Source: Candidatus Brachybacter algidus (GTDB taxonomy: Bacteria > Bacteroidota > Bacteroidia > Chitinophagales > Saprospiraceae). Taken from it: a stretch of DNA of 64,000 bases. Position 1 is the first letter of the stretch; each line of letters begins with the position of its first letter. The DNA is taken from contig JADJSK010000014.1 of the NCBI GenBank assembly GCA_016711705.1, positions 124,001 through 188,000 on the forward strand, in the 5' to 3' direction. Below the pieces are notes generated by a model. The model did not search any database and was not told where the DNA came from. It saw only the letters and a list, made by a program, of their open reading frames with translations. Of this stretch, positions 34,204 to 43,934 are shown in pieces. A program made the translations under genes and the position numbers.

Positions 34204-35640
34204 TTACCCATTACTTATTACCGATTTTAGCGTCAACAGCGCCACCGCTTCAATATGATTCGTCTGAGGAAACATATCGACAGCCTGTAATTTATCAAAA
34301 TCATATTTTTCCGAAAGCAAATGTATATCTCTTGCCTGAGTAGACGGATTACAACTGATATAGACTATTTTAGGACATTCAAGTTTCAATAGTGTTTCTA
34401 CGACATTTCCGTGCATACCCATGCGGGGTGGATCTGTGATGATCACATCCGGTCGTCCATATCTTTCGATAAATGAATCATTCATGACGTCTTCGACGTT
34501 TCCTACCACGAATTCAGCATTATTGATATTGTTCCAGATGGCATTTGATTTGGCATCTTCTATCGCTGGTTCAACATTTTCAACTCCTACTATCTTTTTA
34601 CAATGTGCTGCGGCATATAGGGCAATACTCCCGAGGCCGGTATACAAGTCATATACGTTGTCAGTTGATTTCAGGTCAGCAAAATCAAGTGCTATATTGT
34701 AAAGATTGATGGTCTGGTTAATATTTGTTTGGAAAAATGATTTTGGGCCAAGCTTGTACTTGACCTTACCCAACATTTCTACGATATAACCCGGACCGTA
34801 ATACGTGATGCAGGGAAGATCAAGGAAAGTATCATTTGCTTTTTCATTAATGACATAAAGTAGGGTAGTAATATCATCAAATCGGGCGAGCATGGCATCG
34901 AGTAACAATTTTATAGCATCCTGATCGTCATAGTGGAATGACACCATCACCATTATTTCTCCAAGTGAAGAGGTCTTGATCAATAAATTACGCATAAAAC
35001 CTTCTCTCGCTCTCACATTAAAGAAAGGCCATTCCTGCTCTTTGGCAAACCATTTTACGAAATTACGAATCTCATTAGAAGGGTCTGGTTGGAGATAGCA
35101 GTGATTGATGTCTACGATCTTATCAAAGGCGCCAGGTCGGTGAAAACCTAGTCCGGGCTCTTTTAAAATGTCTCCTTCCAGACTCATCTCGTCTTTAGTC
35201 AGCCATCTTTTATTCGAAAATGTATATTCTAGTTTATTACGATAGTAATAAGGCTCCTCACAACCCAAAATAGGTAGAAATTCCTTTGGTTCAGTCTTGC
35301 CAATACGCAAAATTGCTTGTTCTACTTTATTCTGCTTTTCAGCCAACTGACCTTTATAACTGAAGTTTTGCCACTTGCATCCACCGCAGATACCAAAATG
35401 TTCACAAACTGGTTCTACGCGTTCTGGAGATGGAGTGATAAGCTTTTGCATGACTCCAATCAAAAAACCTTTTTTCTTTTGGAGCACCAATACATCCACC
35501 ACATCACCTGGCACAGCACCCTCTACAAAGCAAACCTGTCCATCATCAGTTCGACATACTGACTTACTATCCTCTGCTATCCCTGTGATCGTCCTGCCTG
35601 TCAATATAATCGGATTGAATCTTCCTTTTCCTCTGCCCAT
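34204..35640 (-). CDS. rlmD: 23S rRNA (uracil-C5)-methyltransferase RlmD-like (TrmA family)
   Basis: A SAM-dependent RNA m5U methyltransferase of 478 residues. It has an N-terminal TRAM domain (GRTITGIAEDSKSV..VDVLVLQKKKGF), an iron-sulfur cysteine set CEHFGICGGC followed by KWQNFSY, the substrate/SAM part KSFFQTNINQT, LYTGLGSIALYAA, DPPRMGM, and the catalytic YISCNPSTQARD with the nucleophilic Cys. The family methylates 23S rRNA U1939 or U747, or tRNA U54; RlmD is the best guess. The final LKSVISNG is encoded in a stretch of the dispersed ATTACCC-type repeat, so the last residues may have been replaced by repeat insertion. The start ATG at 35640 is chosen because a -7 box lies over the earlier candidate at 35664. 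Confidence 0.9.
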   Translation of the reverse strand: MGRGKGRFNPIILTGRTITGIAEDSKSVCRTDDGQVCFVEGAVPGDVVDVLVLQKKKGFLIGVMQKLITPSPERVEPVCEHFGICGGCKWQNFSYKGQLAEKQNKVEQAILRIGKTEPKEFLPILGCEEPYYYRNKLEYTFSNKRWLTKDEMSLEGDILKEPGLGFHRPGAFDKIVDINHCYLQPDPSNEIRNFVKWFAKEQEWPFFNVRAREGFMRNLLIKTSSLGEIMVMVSFHYDDQDAIKLLLDAMLARFDDITTLLYVINEKANDTFLDLPCITYYGPGYIVEMLGKVKYKLGPKSFFQTNINQTINLYNIALDFADLKSTDNVYDLYTGLGSIALYAAAHCKKIVGVENVEPAIEDAKSNAIWNNINNAEFVVGNVEDVMNDSFIERYGRPDVIITDPPRMGMHGNVVETLLKLECPKIVYISCNPSTQARDIHLLSEKYDFDKLQAVDMFPQTNHIEAVALLTLKSVISNG

Positions 35641-35661
35641 GGTATTTTTTGATTGAAGGGT

Positions 35662-35669
35662 CAAAGGTA
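35662..35669 (-). promoter_or_regulatory. -7 box for rlmD
   Basis: TACCTTTG on the minus strand, 21 nt upstream of the ATG at 35640. It overlaps the alternative ATG at 35664, supporting the shorter gene. Confidence 0.5.
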
Positions 35670-35863
35670 AGGGTTTAGGATTAGAAATGAGTATATTAGT
35701 CTTTGGTTCGCTTCGCTTTGGACTTTAGTAGAGCGCATTTGCGTATTTGCGTTTTGGCACTTTGTGTATTTGTGGAAAATTTCAGATTCATAATTCATAT
35801 TTTCTATTTGAATTTCGACTGTAATTATATTTAGTAAAATAGCTTATGATGCATTTATTAATT

Positions 35864-36150
35864 CGCAAAAAACTTTCGCAATTTGCTGGGTGGAGACGAC
35901 CTTTCAGGCCTGTCTGTTTTTTGTGTGCGATTTTTTTCCCTGACTAAAGCCAAGGGTTATTGAACGCGAAGATTTTAAGAAGGCTATGACTGGTAAATTA
36001 CAACACCTTCTCACTTTCTAACCTCCTCACTTTTTCACATTGCAATTTTTAATTATCGCCTGCAGACCAGACCTGGCGTATATGCCCGCTCTCATTACTC
36101 ATTACTCATTACTCATTACTCATTACTCATTACTCATTACTCATTGCTCA
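35864..36150. repeat. Dispersed composite repeat ending in an ATTACTC heptamer array
   Basis: Three joined pieces that recur elsewhere in the window. 35864-35923 (CTTTCGCAATTTGCTGG.. CGACCTTTCAGGCCT) recurs near 39605. 35939-35980 (GACTAAAGCCAAGGGTTATTGAACGCGAAG) recurs near 47036, 47127 and 47350. 36053-36150 (ATCGCCTG.., ACCTGGCG, ATGCCCGCTCTC, then ATTACTC x 8) recurs near 39791, 47280 and 47507. The gap 35641-35863 holds no gene and no other structure. Confidence 0.75.
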
Positions 36151-38496
36151 CTAATTCCTCCCGATCGCACCCAAGATCGCAGCCATATTAACACCCACTA
36201 CAAATCCATTCCTCTTATATCCATTTTGATCAAAGCTCCAGTACCAATCTGCTCTGAATATCCTGAATGCTCCAAAACCAAGGCGGTCTAGTCCTGCTCC
36301 TATCTCATAAACTGTTTTTGCTTCAGGTGTAATGAGTCCATTGAATGAAATGATTTCGTTGAAACCGGTCTTATTCAGCAATGGAATTTTCTTAAATAAA
36401 AATCCTTCCAGATTCCATTCAGCGAAAATAGTAGCATATTTGTCATTCGTACTATACTCATAGTAAGAGAGCCTTTTAAAGGAAGAAAGATAGGTGTCCA
36501 GAGGCTTGATGTCTACCTTATTTCCAGCGAAATGTGCAAAGTCCATCATATATTGAGGCTTATCGCCATAGAATATTCCTGAGAAAATATTCGCCTGGAT
36601 ATTGCCCAATACAATTAAAGGAATTCTGATATTTTTAATGTTGAAGTTAATTCTGTTGAATTTGGCATCACCAGACTTAAGTTTCCATGCATTGATCGCA
36701 GTCAACTCAAATGTTGGATAATCAGATGATACATTGAACTCCTCATCCGGCAATTTAATGATCTTATTACCAGGTTGCCAATTGACAGTTACTTTTGTAG
36801 TGTAAGCATTACTCTCTTTATCTATTGTAGTTATATCCCATTCATCCGGGTAATTAAACTTGTAATCACGCTCTTTCAATCTAATGCTGAAATTGGTATT
36901 ATTCAACAATGTGGTCCTGTTCTGCGCTGTGATTGTTCCACCGGCACTTAGTCCGGGTGCGAGCGAATACCATCCATTCAGGCTTACATATTTATTATTG
37001 TAAAATCGACCGTGATTTTTCTTGTAAACCAAATTGGTAAAACCATTGGCTAATGGTCTTATTGGTTCGAGGGTATTGTAATTGTCCACATCGTTGCCTG
37101 ACATTACACTTACCCGCCAACTGTGTGCACTGCGATGCCGCCAAGTAGCTTCGGAAGAATATCTTAATTTATTTTCTGAAATTACTGTAATTTCTATAAG
37201 AATTTCGGAAGGTATAACCGAGAATATTCTTAAATTTAAACTTATTAGCGATCCTATCCATTGAATCCAGATAAGGTTTTGATTCAAGAATAATTGCCAA
37301 ACTATCCCGTTTTTGATAATCGAGCAACTCACCGTTTGTCAGTGCGATCGGCCGGAGAGAATCCCAATATTCATTTGATTTTTTTCCTCCAGTTTGTCGA
37401 ATTCAATGACCGTTTTCTTGTCCGGCATCACGGCATCCTTTGGCAGTAACTGATAGTCGTTGTACATGCCAATAAATGAACCTTCGAAGTTTATGCCAAA
37501 GAATCCCGCTTTGAAAGCCATAGATTGAGCGAGTGGCATCCACTTTTCAAAACCATCTATTTTCTGAAAAGTTTGTTTGATTATAAGGCTATCCATGATC
37601 TCAATACCGACGTTCGGGCCTTTTGTAAATAAATCCACCTGCTTCAAAGTGAAATATTCATCAGCAATGTAAATAGATCCAAAGAAGACCGCCTCTTCCT
37701 TTCGTTTAGGTTTGACAATAATTTTATAATATTTCTGAAGACCTTCATAGTAACTACCCTCTAGCTCATAGTCGTAATATTGAAAGGCAAAGTTGCCAAT
37801 TGGGTTGACCACATTTTTCTGAAAAATTATATAGTTTTCTGTAAAATCTATGTTGAAAAACTGCAGAAAATTAAGTGCTATGCCTTTCGTATCGCCACTT
37901 CTTCGTGAGGAAAGGATGTTTTCTTTCTTATCAGAACCAATTTTTGTGTAATCTGTAACTGATTCAGCCAAATATAGGATTACATTGCCTGCAGAATCTC
38001 GTACCTCTGAACTATCGACGATGCCCATAGTTTTAAGCCTCGAGAAGCCCGCCTTGCTCAACACGATTCCTTTTGTATAAGCCTGCGTTTTAAAATGGTC
38101 CTTTGTATCAGCAAGCTCCTTTCTTTTCTCCATTGCTTTTCTTATGATGCGCAATGCCGGATTTTCACCGGATTTGATGACCACCTCTGCGAATTCTATG
38201 ATCTCTTCTTGCAGTGTAATGTTCAACCTTGCATTTCGTTGTGTGCTAACAAACTTGGTTTTACTTCCTACATAACTGATCACAAGGGTAAAAGTATCCG
38301 GTGTCGAACTTATGTTAAAATAACCTGATGCATTTGTGGTGACACCTTTGGTGGTATTCTTAAAGACGACTGAGGCTCCCGGTAAGGATTCGCCTTTATC
38401 ATCCAATATTCTACCTGAGACCTGAGCATTTATCGCTGACACCACTAAAAATAAGGCCATAACCAAGAAAGTGGTCCAATACTTCATAAAATTCAT
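36151..38496 (-). pseudogene. DUF5686 / carboxypeptidase-regulatory-like protein, broken by two frameshifts
   Basis: An outer-membrane-associated protein. The first part (37339-38496) has a signal peptide (MKYWTTFLVMALFLVVSAINAQ), a carboxypeptidase-regulatory-like domain (VSGRILDDKGESLPGASVVF..GYFNI) and the start of DUF5686 (ENPALRIIRKAMEKRKE). The frame is lost in an A7 tract (37379-37385): restoring one A gives KKSNEYWDSLRPIALTNGEL and further in-frame protein, which then ends at a TAA near 37180. A third frame carries the rest (SSEATWRHRSAHSWRVSVMS to the end at 36151), so a second shift lies at about 37180-37240. Both halves are otherwise well preserved, so this is either a very recent pseudogene or base-calling errors. 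The family is thought to be a beta-barrel-containing protein often linked to TonB-type transport. Confidence 0.8.
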
Positions 38497-39001
38497 ATTT
38501 CTAATTGGCGGCAAGATAGTTATTTAAGGATTAATGTTGTTTTACAAAAATTGCGAGGTGTGTTTAGCAAATTGCACAATAAGTTGAGTAAATGAATAAA
38601 TATTTATAAAAAGAGAGATAAGTATAAAGTAATTGATTTTTATTTGGCGGATTCCTCCCTTCAGTCGGAATGATAAAACTTTTGTTTATAGGGGTATAAA
38701 ATTAGTGTCTCCTAGCGAAGCGAGGGATTTGGATTTGCTAAGTCTTTTCTTTTTCTCTTTTTGCAATATGTTATACACAATATCACACCTTAATATTCTC
38801 AAATCAAATTTCTAAATGCTTATAAATACTTAGTGTAAATATGTACTAAACTAAAAAAGTACTTGAAAAAATGTATGTTTTTTAACTAAAATCTTTTACT
38901 GAAGGCTCAAACATAATCGTTTATAAATAATTATTAAAGGAGGAAGGGCATTTTAGTATCATAATAAATACTACCTTTGCGCCCTTATTCAAAAAATAAC
39001 C
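38497..39001. other. Non-coding spacer with a promoter for the HAD gene
   Basis: No supported gene. A 60-codon open frame around 38633 runs through low-complexity genome phrases (TCCTAGCGAAGCGAGGGATT) and is not believed. The only functional signal is the -7 box at 38972. Confidence 0.5.
38972..38979 (+). promoter_or_regulatory. -7 box for the HAD gene
   Basis: TACCTTTG, matching the Bacteroidota -7 consensus, 22 nt upstream of the ATG at 39002. The -33 element is weak (TTTTAG near 38951). Confidence 0.5.
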
Positions 39002-39442
39002 ATGCTCATGGCACATACAGAAGATAATTTCCTGAAAGATCTTATTGATGCAGAAGGACATCACTTAAGTCCTGTTTTACCTGTAGAAATTAAAAACTAC
39101 TTGATTGACATCGATGGAACTATCTGTGATGACGTGCCCAATGAGGAACCTGAGAGAATGGTCACCGCACTTCCTTACTTTGACGCCCTTGAAATGCTCA
39201 ATAAATGGTACGATGAAGGGCATATCGTGACTTTTTTTACTTCCAGAACTGAAGTGCACAGGGAGATCACAGAAGAATGGCTAGACCGTTACGGCTTCAA
39301 ATATCATGGTATCCTTTTCGGCAAACCACGTGGCGGAAACTACCATTGGATCGATAATCACATAGTCAAAGCGACAAGATTCGAAGGTAAATTTACGGAT
39401 TTGGTGACGGAAATGAAGGAGATCGAAGTGTTTAGGAAGTGA
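39002..39442 (+). CDS. HAD-superfamily phosphatase-like protein
   Basis: 146 residues of the haloacid dehalogenase superfamily. Motif I is LIDIDGTICDD (residues 34-44) with both Asp residues, motif II is the Thr in TFFTSR (about 76-81), and motif III/IV is approximated by GKPRGGNYHWIDNH with the Asp in IDN. No large cap domain is present, so it is a minimal HAD (C0-type) that would act on phosphate esters or on polynucleotide or protein termini. The exact substrate is unknown; similar short proteins in Bacteroidota are sometimes linked to sugar-phosphate metabolism. It is monocistronic with its own promoter. Confidence 0.8.
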   Translation: MLMAHTEDNFLKDLIDAEGHHLSPVLPVEIKNYLIDIDGTICDDVPNEEPERMVTALPYFDALEMLNKWYDEGHIVTFFTSRTEVHREITEEWLDRYGFKYHGILFGKPRGGNYHWIDNHIVKATRFEGKFTDLVTEMKEIEVFRK

Positions 39443-39853
39443 GAAGGTGAGAAGGTGAGATATTCTTATTACCAATTGCTATTTTTGTCTGAATCACGGA
39501 TTTAAAGGATTACGGAATTTCACTGATTTTGTAATACATATGTGACATTGGTCTCTGCAAATAATGGAATTTTCTAAGGTTTTGGTATTTCGTGACATAT
39601 TATTTTTTGCAAAAGCTTTCGCAATTTGCTGGAAGAAAACGACCTTTCAGGCCTATGAATTTGGTGAAAGAGGTGAGGAGGTGAGCAAATTTCCCATTGT
39701 TGAATCAATTTTCGAATAATCGCCTTTGTTTTAATCTAAACAAGAATTCCAGCTCTTTATTCAAAATCCAACATCCAAAATCCAACATTTCAATCATCGC
39801 CTGCTGCCCGGACCTGGCGCATCAGCCCGCTCTCATTACTAATTACCCATTAC
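39443..39853. repeat. Dispersed composite repeat, second site
   Basis: 39605-39656 repeats the CTTTCGCAATTTGCTGG..CGACCTTTCAGGCCT block of 35864. 39786-39858 repeats ATCGCCTG..GACCTGGCG..GCCCGCTCTCATTACT with a short heptamer tail that runs into the 3' end of the RapZ-C gene. No gene visible in this interval. Confidence 0.65.
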
Positions 39854-40267
39854 TCATTCCCTCACCCACGTCTCCTTTTCCAAATGTACCAACTCCACCT
39901 CTACGCCATAGGTAGCGACCAAATATCCATTCATCCACTCTGCCGCATACACACTGCGATGCTGGCCACCGGTACAACCGAAATTGATAGTCAGATTGGA
40001 AAAACCTCGTTCCAGAAAGTTGGTTACCGTGATATCGACAAGGCCTTTCACATGCTCCAAAAATGAAGGCATTTTAGTTTTATCCTCCAGGTACGTTTTG
40101 ACTTCGGCAGCCTGTCCGGACAATACCTTCATATGTTCGATCCTGCCTGGATTGTCCACTGCACGCATATCGAATACAAAGCCAATGCCATGGCCTGTAT
40201 CATCAATTAAAGTCCTTTTTTTGTAAGAAAAACTCCTGACAAGAATTTTTAAACCGGTATCAGACAC
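39854..40267 (-). CDS. Stand-alone RapZ C-terminal-domain protein
   Basis: 137 residues that match only the C-terminal domain of RapZ/YvcJ proteins: VRSFSYKK at the start, FDMRAVDNPGRIEHMKVLSG, LVDITVTNFLERGFSNLTI and the signature FGCTGGQHRSVYAAEWM. In E. coli RapZ this domain binds glucosamine-6-phosphate and the small RNA GlmZ; the N-terminal P-loop kinase-like domain is missing here. The gene overlaps the upstream sugar-kinase-like gene by 19 bp, so the two are translated together. The context suggests a sensor of amino-sugar phosphate levels paired with the kinase that makes them. Confidence 0.9.
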   Translation of the reverse strand: MSDTGLKILVRSFSYKKRTLIDDTGHGIGFVFDMRAVDNPGRIEHMKVLSGQAAEVKTYLEDKTKMPSFLEHVKGLVDITVTNFLERGFSNLTINFGCTGGQHRSVYAAEWMNGYLVATYGVEVELVHLEKETWVRE

Positions 40268-41265
40268 AATATTTCAGATTTATTTTGAACAATTTTATCA
40301 AGCAGCGTATGCAGATAAGGGCTTTTTTCAGCAAAATTTACATCTTCTGTGAAGATCTTGAGATTGTCTAAGGCGGGATCAATACTGGAGATGAAATGCG
40401 GCTTTTGCTCCACAAGACCTCTTAAACCATAAGCACCTAATACTTGGAGTAATCGCACGATCTTGATGGCATTAATATCCTCCTGAAGTTGGTCTACGGT
40501 ATACCCGGATTGACTGGCGATTTTTTCGAGATAATATTGGATCAAGGCTTTTCTATTTCCCTCATCGAGTTTAAGTTTAGCCTGATATAACAAAGAAATA
40601 ATATCATACACACCGGGCCCTCTGCGACCACCCTGAAAGTCAATAAAAGTCAATTTATCTTCCTGCACCATGATATTCCTCGACTGAAAATCCCGGTACA
40701 TAAAGGTCAGAAAGTGAGCATTTGTAACACCTGTGGCAATATTTTCAAACTCTCTTTTTAATTTTTTTACATCATAACCTATGCCTACCTGACTGAGAAA
40801 ATGTCTTTCAAAATACCTCAGATCATACAACACGTCACTATAATCAAAACTCGCTGATGGATAACATCTCAGATAATCGATACCTGAAGAAGCCTTAATA
40901 TGAAGTTCGACGAGATCATCGATGATCTCCCTGAGCAACGCAACTTTTTCCTCCGTTTTAGCACCAATAAGCAAACTATAGGCATCCATCGAACCGCAAT
41001 CTTCCTGGAGATATATCTTCTGATCATCACTAATAGCAAGGACTTTGGGAACATGGATACCTTTCTTGCTCAATGCATCTGAAAGGTAGAAGAATGCCTG
41101 ATTTTCAGCAACATTTTCATTGAAAGTGCCTATGACGACTGTATGGATAAAAAATAAACGGACATAAACCCGGTTACTCCCGGCCATCGGCAATAACGTT
41201 ACACGGTCAGGATCGAAATTGTAAAAATCAGTAGCAAAGTCCCTGATAGCGATCAACCCTCCCAT
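40249..41265 (-). CDS. Phosphotransferase, APH/AmgK-like sugar kinase
   Basis: A 338-residue kinase of the aminoglycoside-phosphotransferase fold. The catalytic loop is FMYRDFQSRNIMV, with Asp as base and Asn as Mg ligand, and the DFG-equivalent is FIDFQGGRRGPGVYDIISLL. This wording (RDFQSRN, IDFQ..RGP..YD) is that of AmgK, the anomeric MurNAc/GlcNAc-1-kinase of peptidoglycan recycling, rather than of antibiotic-resistance enzymes. It is preceded directly by obgE (stop 41266, start 41265) and overlaps the RapZ-C gene, so it sits in a three-gene operon. Its likely task is salvage of cell-wall amino sugars in the cytosol. Confidence 0.82.
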   Translation of the reverse strand: MGGLIAIRDFATDFYNFDPDRVTLLPMAGSNRVYVRLFFIHTVVIGTFNENVAENQAFFYLSDALSKKGIHVPKVLAISDDQKIYLQEDCGSMDAYSLLIGAKTEEKVALLREIIDDLVELHIKASSGIDYLRCYPSASFDYSDVLYDLRYFERHFLSQVGIGYDVKKLKREFENIATGVTNAHFLTFMYRDFQSRNIMVQEDKLTFIDFQGGRRGPGVYDIISLLYQAKLKLDEGNRKALIQYYLEKIASQSGYTVDQLQEDINAIKIVRLLQVLGAYGLRGLVEQKPHFISSIDPALDNLKIFTEDVNFAEKSPYLHTLLDKIVQNKSEILCLIPV

Positions 41266-42285
41266 TTATTCCTCTTCGTCGCTTTGGTAGTTATTGGTAT
41301 TGAGCAAGGACCATATCGTATCCTTCAATTCGTCTATACCTTTTTCTGTCACTGCTGAAATAAATACAGTCGGAATACCCGCAGGCAAGGTAGGTGTCAA
41401 CCATTCCTTCATTTCTTCATCGATGAGATCCATCTTCGTGACGGCCAGCATGCGCGGCTTATCCAACAATTCAGGATTGTAGAGTTGCAATTCATTCAGC
41501 AAGACATGATATTCCTTGCCGATATCTTCGGTCTCCGCAGGAACCATGAATAAGAGCAGCGAGTTCCTTTCTATATGCCGCAAAAACCTAATCCCAAGTC
41601 CTTTTCCCAGGTGCGCATTCTCAATGATACCGGGAATATCCGCCATGACAAAGGAGCTATGATCTCTGTATCGGACGATGCCCAGATTCGGTACCAACGT
41701 CGTAAATGCATAATCCGCAATCTTAGGTTTGGCAGCACTGACAGAAGCGAGCAAGGTAGATTTACCGGCATTTGGGAAGCCCACGAGACCGACATCTGCA
41801 AGCAATTTCAACTCCAGAACATTCCACACTTCCTGACCCGGTTCGCCCGGCTGAGCATATTTTGGAACTTGTTTGGTGGCAGACACGAAGTGCGAGTTGC
41901 CCAATCCACCGCGTCCACCTGAAGTGAGGATTACCTTTTGACCATTTTTCGTTATCTCACAAACTTGTTCGCCAGTTTCAGCATTCTTAGCCACAGTGCC
42001 AAGAGGAACTTCCAGGATGATGTCCTTGCCACTTCTGCCGGTCCTGTTGTTTTTAGAACCATTGACGCCATCTTCGGCAATGATGTGTTTGCGATATTTC
42101 AGGTTGATGAGGGTCCACACATTACTGTTGCCCTTGAGAACGATATTGCCACCACGGCCACCGTCACCACCGTCGGGACCACCCTGAGAGTTCATCTTGT
42201 CTCGAAAATAATGGTGAGAACCTGCACCACCCTTACCTGAGCGACAACAAATTTTCACATAATCTATAAAATTCTGATCTGCCAT
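41266..42285 (-). CDS. obgE: GTPase Obg (ribosome assembly/stress)
   Basis: A 339-residue Obg GTPase acting in 50S ribosome assembly and growth control. The N-terminal glycine-rich Obg fold (DYVKICCRSGKGGAGSHHYF, GGPDGGDGGRGGNIV, GGRGGLGNSHF) is followed by the GTPase domain with GFPNAGKST (G1), DIPG (G3) and TKMD (G4). There is no extended C-terminal domain, only an acidic tail. The open frame starts at 42303, but MADQNFIDYVKI at 42285 is the family start, and a CATCTTTG box close to the -7 consensus lies 22 nt upstream of it. The kinase gene begins one base after its stop codon. Confidence 0.95.
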   Translation of the reverse strand: MADQNFIDYVKICCRSGKGGAGSHHYFRDKMNSQGGPDGGDGGRGGNIVLKGNSNVWTLINLKYRKHIIAEDGVNGSKNNRTGRSGKDIILEVPLGTVAKNAETGEQVCEITKNGQKVILTSGGRGGLGNSHFVSATKQVPKYAQPGEPGQEVWNVLELKLLADVGLVGFPNAGKSTLLASVSAAKPKIADYAFTTLVPNLGIVRYRDHSSFVMADIPGIIENAHLGKGLGIRFLRHIERNSLLLFMVPAETEDIGKEYHVLLNELQLYNPELLDKPRMLAVTKMDLIDEEMKEWLTPTLPAGIPTVFISAVTEKGIDELKDTIWSLLNTNNYQSDEEE

Positions 42286-42309
42286 TGTGGTGCAAAGATG
42301 CAAAATATT

Positions 42310-42425
42310 TTTTTGATGTGGGCGTATCCCTGCGGGTCGGGCTTCTGTGGGGTTCCGTACTTCGCTGCGCTGCGTACCGCCTCCTGTCGTCGTCGCCCTC
42401 CGTATCCCTTACGCTTAGAGGTCTG
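42310..42425. repeat. GC-rich patch after obgE
   Basis: A locally GC-rich block (GTATCCCTGCGGGTCGGGCT, then TTCCGTACTTCGCTGCGCTG, and CCGTATCCCTTACGCTTAG) in an AT-rich genome, lying upstream of obgE and between two minus-strand genes. It reads like a decayed interspersed repeat. No gene is supported. Confidence 0.45.
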
Positions 42426-42458
42426 TGGGGATTTTGTTTTTCAATGAGGACTTAAGAA

Positions 42459-43934
42459 TTAATTCAAATTTACATATTCGATTCCCTTGGTAGACCTGAT
42501 ATCCTGGGAAATATTATCATCATCTTTCATTAATATCCGATACCCTTTTTTTTGGAGTTCCAAAATTATTTTGGTTTCAGGCAAGTTTGGATATACAGTG
42601 AGATCTGTATAAAACATTGCTTCAATAGGTTTTGGATAATTAAATAAGACTCCTCTAGATATATTTCGTTCATTTAATTTCTTTAAATTATCCACATATT
42701 TCGGCTTTCTTTCCGAATTGTCAAATGGCTTAATTCTTTCTATTGAATATCTTATAGGTAGTGCAATTAATAAAAACAGTATGAAATTATAAAACCATTT
42801 TTTATAGCCATTTTTTTCAGCTGAAGATAGGACATTCCAAAATTCCGCAGTAATTAAAAACAATGCTGGCGCTATGAATAAAATATATGCTTGCATTTTG
42901 GTTTTTACAATTGTGAAGAAAATTAACGGTATAAAAATCCAAATTCCAATTGCCCACCAATTTTTTCGTTTATTTTTAAATATTTCCCAGGTAAACCAAG
43001 CAAGCGGTAAATATATTAATTCGCCATAATTAATTCTGATCTGGTTAAAAAAATAATATAATGGTTTTTTATGGTCATCAAGATATTCCGTAATATGCTT
43101 CATATTATAATGAGATTCCCAACTTGCCTCTATCGGAAAAACCTTGAATATATAAATCTGCCAAGGTAAAAATACCGAAATGCAAACCAGCACCATAATC
43201 GCAAAATACTTTACAGCTTCCAAGAATTTAAATTGTCCCGACTGCCATATGATTAGCACCCAAATGGGTAGTACGATAAGGGCTGTCAACCATTTCGTAA
43301 GAATTGCAAATCCGATTGCCACCCCAATAAGCACATTATAGGCAGGTTTTTTATGTTTTACAAAGCAAATAGTCAAGAATACCGCTAATTCAATAAAAAA
43401 CATAAAGAATATATCTATGTGATCAGTGGCAAATCGGCCGCCAGCCATTTCAATGATCAGCCCATTGATGGAAAAAAAGAATGCTGCAAGTAATCCGGTT
43501 TTTTCACTGAAAAAGTATTTACCAATATAAAATATCAATCCAATTCCTATTGTTGAAAGTAATATGGATGGCAGTCTTAGCGCTATTTCGTTAACTCCAA
43601 ATAAACACATACTTGCCGCCATTGTCCATAATGGAATTGGCTGCTTATGAACCCAAATATGATTCATATTCCAGGCTTTGAAATCGTATGGAAGTATTGG
43701 GTTATCGTAAAGCGTCGGAATCAATGGGTGCTTGATCAAATTTTTTGCAACAAGTGCATGAAATTGTTCGTCCCATTCATGTAAAAAGAAATCGTTTGCA
43801 ACAAAAAGGCGTAAGATGAGGCCACAAAGCATTATGATAATTAACGCAAATTCATAATTTTTCCTCTTGTATTGTTGCCAAGAATATAAATATCCAACTA
43901 TACAAATTGATAAAGTAAATATGCCAAAAATCAT
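42459..43934 (-). CDS. Glycosyltransferase family 39 (PMT/ArnT-like) membrane protein
   Basis: A 491-residue inner-membrane glycosyltransferase of the GT-C fold with about 11-12 membrane segments. The first periplasmic loop has FFLHEWDEQFHALVAKNL, with the acidic catalytic residues expected of the DPM/ArnT group, then NHIWVHKQPIPLW and GVNEIALRLPSILL, both standard for the family. Such enzymes move a sugar from a polyprenyl-phosphate donor to protein, lipid A or glycans on the periplasmic side. The substrate is unknown. It stands alone, divergent from clpB. Confidence 0.85.
   Translation of the reverse strand: MIFGIFTLSICIVGYLYSWQQYKRKNYEFALIIIMLCGLILRLFVANDFFLHEWDEQFHALVAKNLIKHPLIPTLYDNPILPYDFKAWNMNHIWVHKQPIPLWTMAASMCLFGVNEIALRLPSILLSTIGIGLIFYIGKYFFSEKTGLLAAFFFSINGLIIEMAGGRFATDHIDIFFMFFIELAVFLTICFVKHKKPAYNVLIGVAIGFAILTKWLTALIVLPIWVLIIWQSGQFKFLEAVKYFAIMVLVCISVFLPWQIYIFKVFPIEASWESHYNMKHITEYLDDHKKPLYYFFNQIRINYGELIYLPLAWFTWEIFKNKRKNWWAIGIWIFIPLIFFTIVKTKMQAYILFIAPALFLITAEFWNVLSSAEKNGYKKWFYNFILFLLIALPIRYSIERIKPFDNSERKPKYVDNLKKLNERNISRGVLFNYPKPIEAMFYTDLTVYPNLPETKIILELQKKGYRILMKDDDNISQDIRSTKGIEYVNLN

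Noticed and set aside
38633..38815. 60-codon + strand frame before the HAD gene
   Set aside because: Runs through low-complexity interspersed phrases and has no family or start signal.
40249..41265. Aminoglycoside resistance phosphotransferase
   Set aside because: Same fold, but motif wording and operon context fit an AmgK-like sugar kinase.
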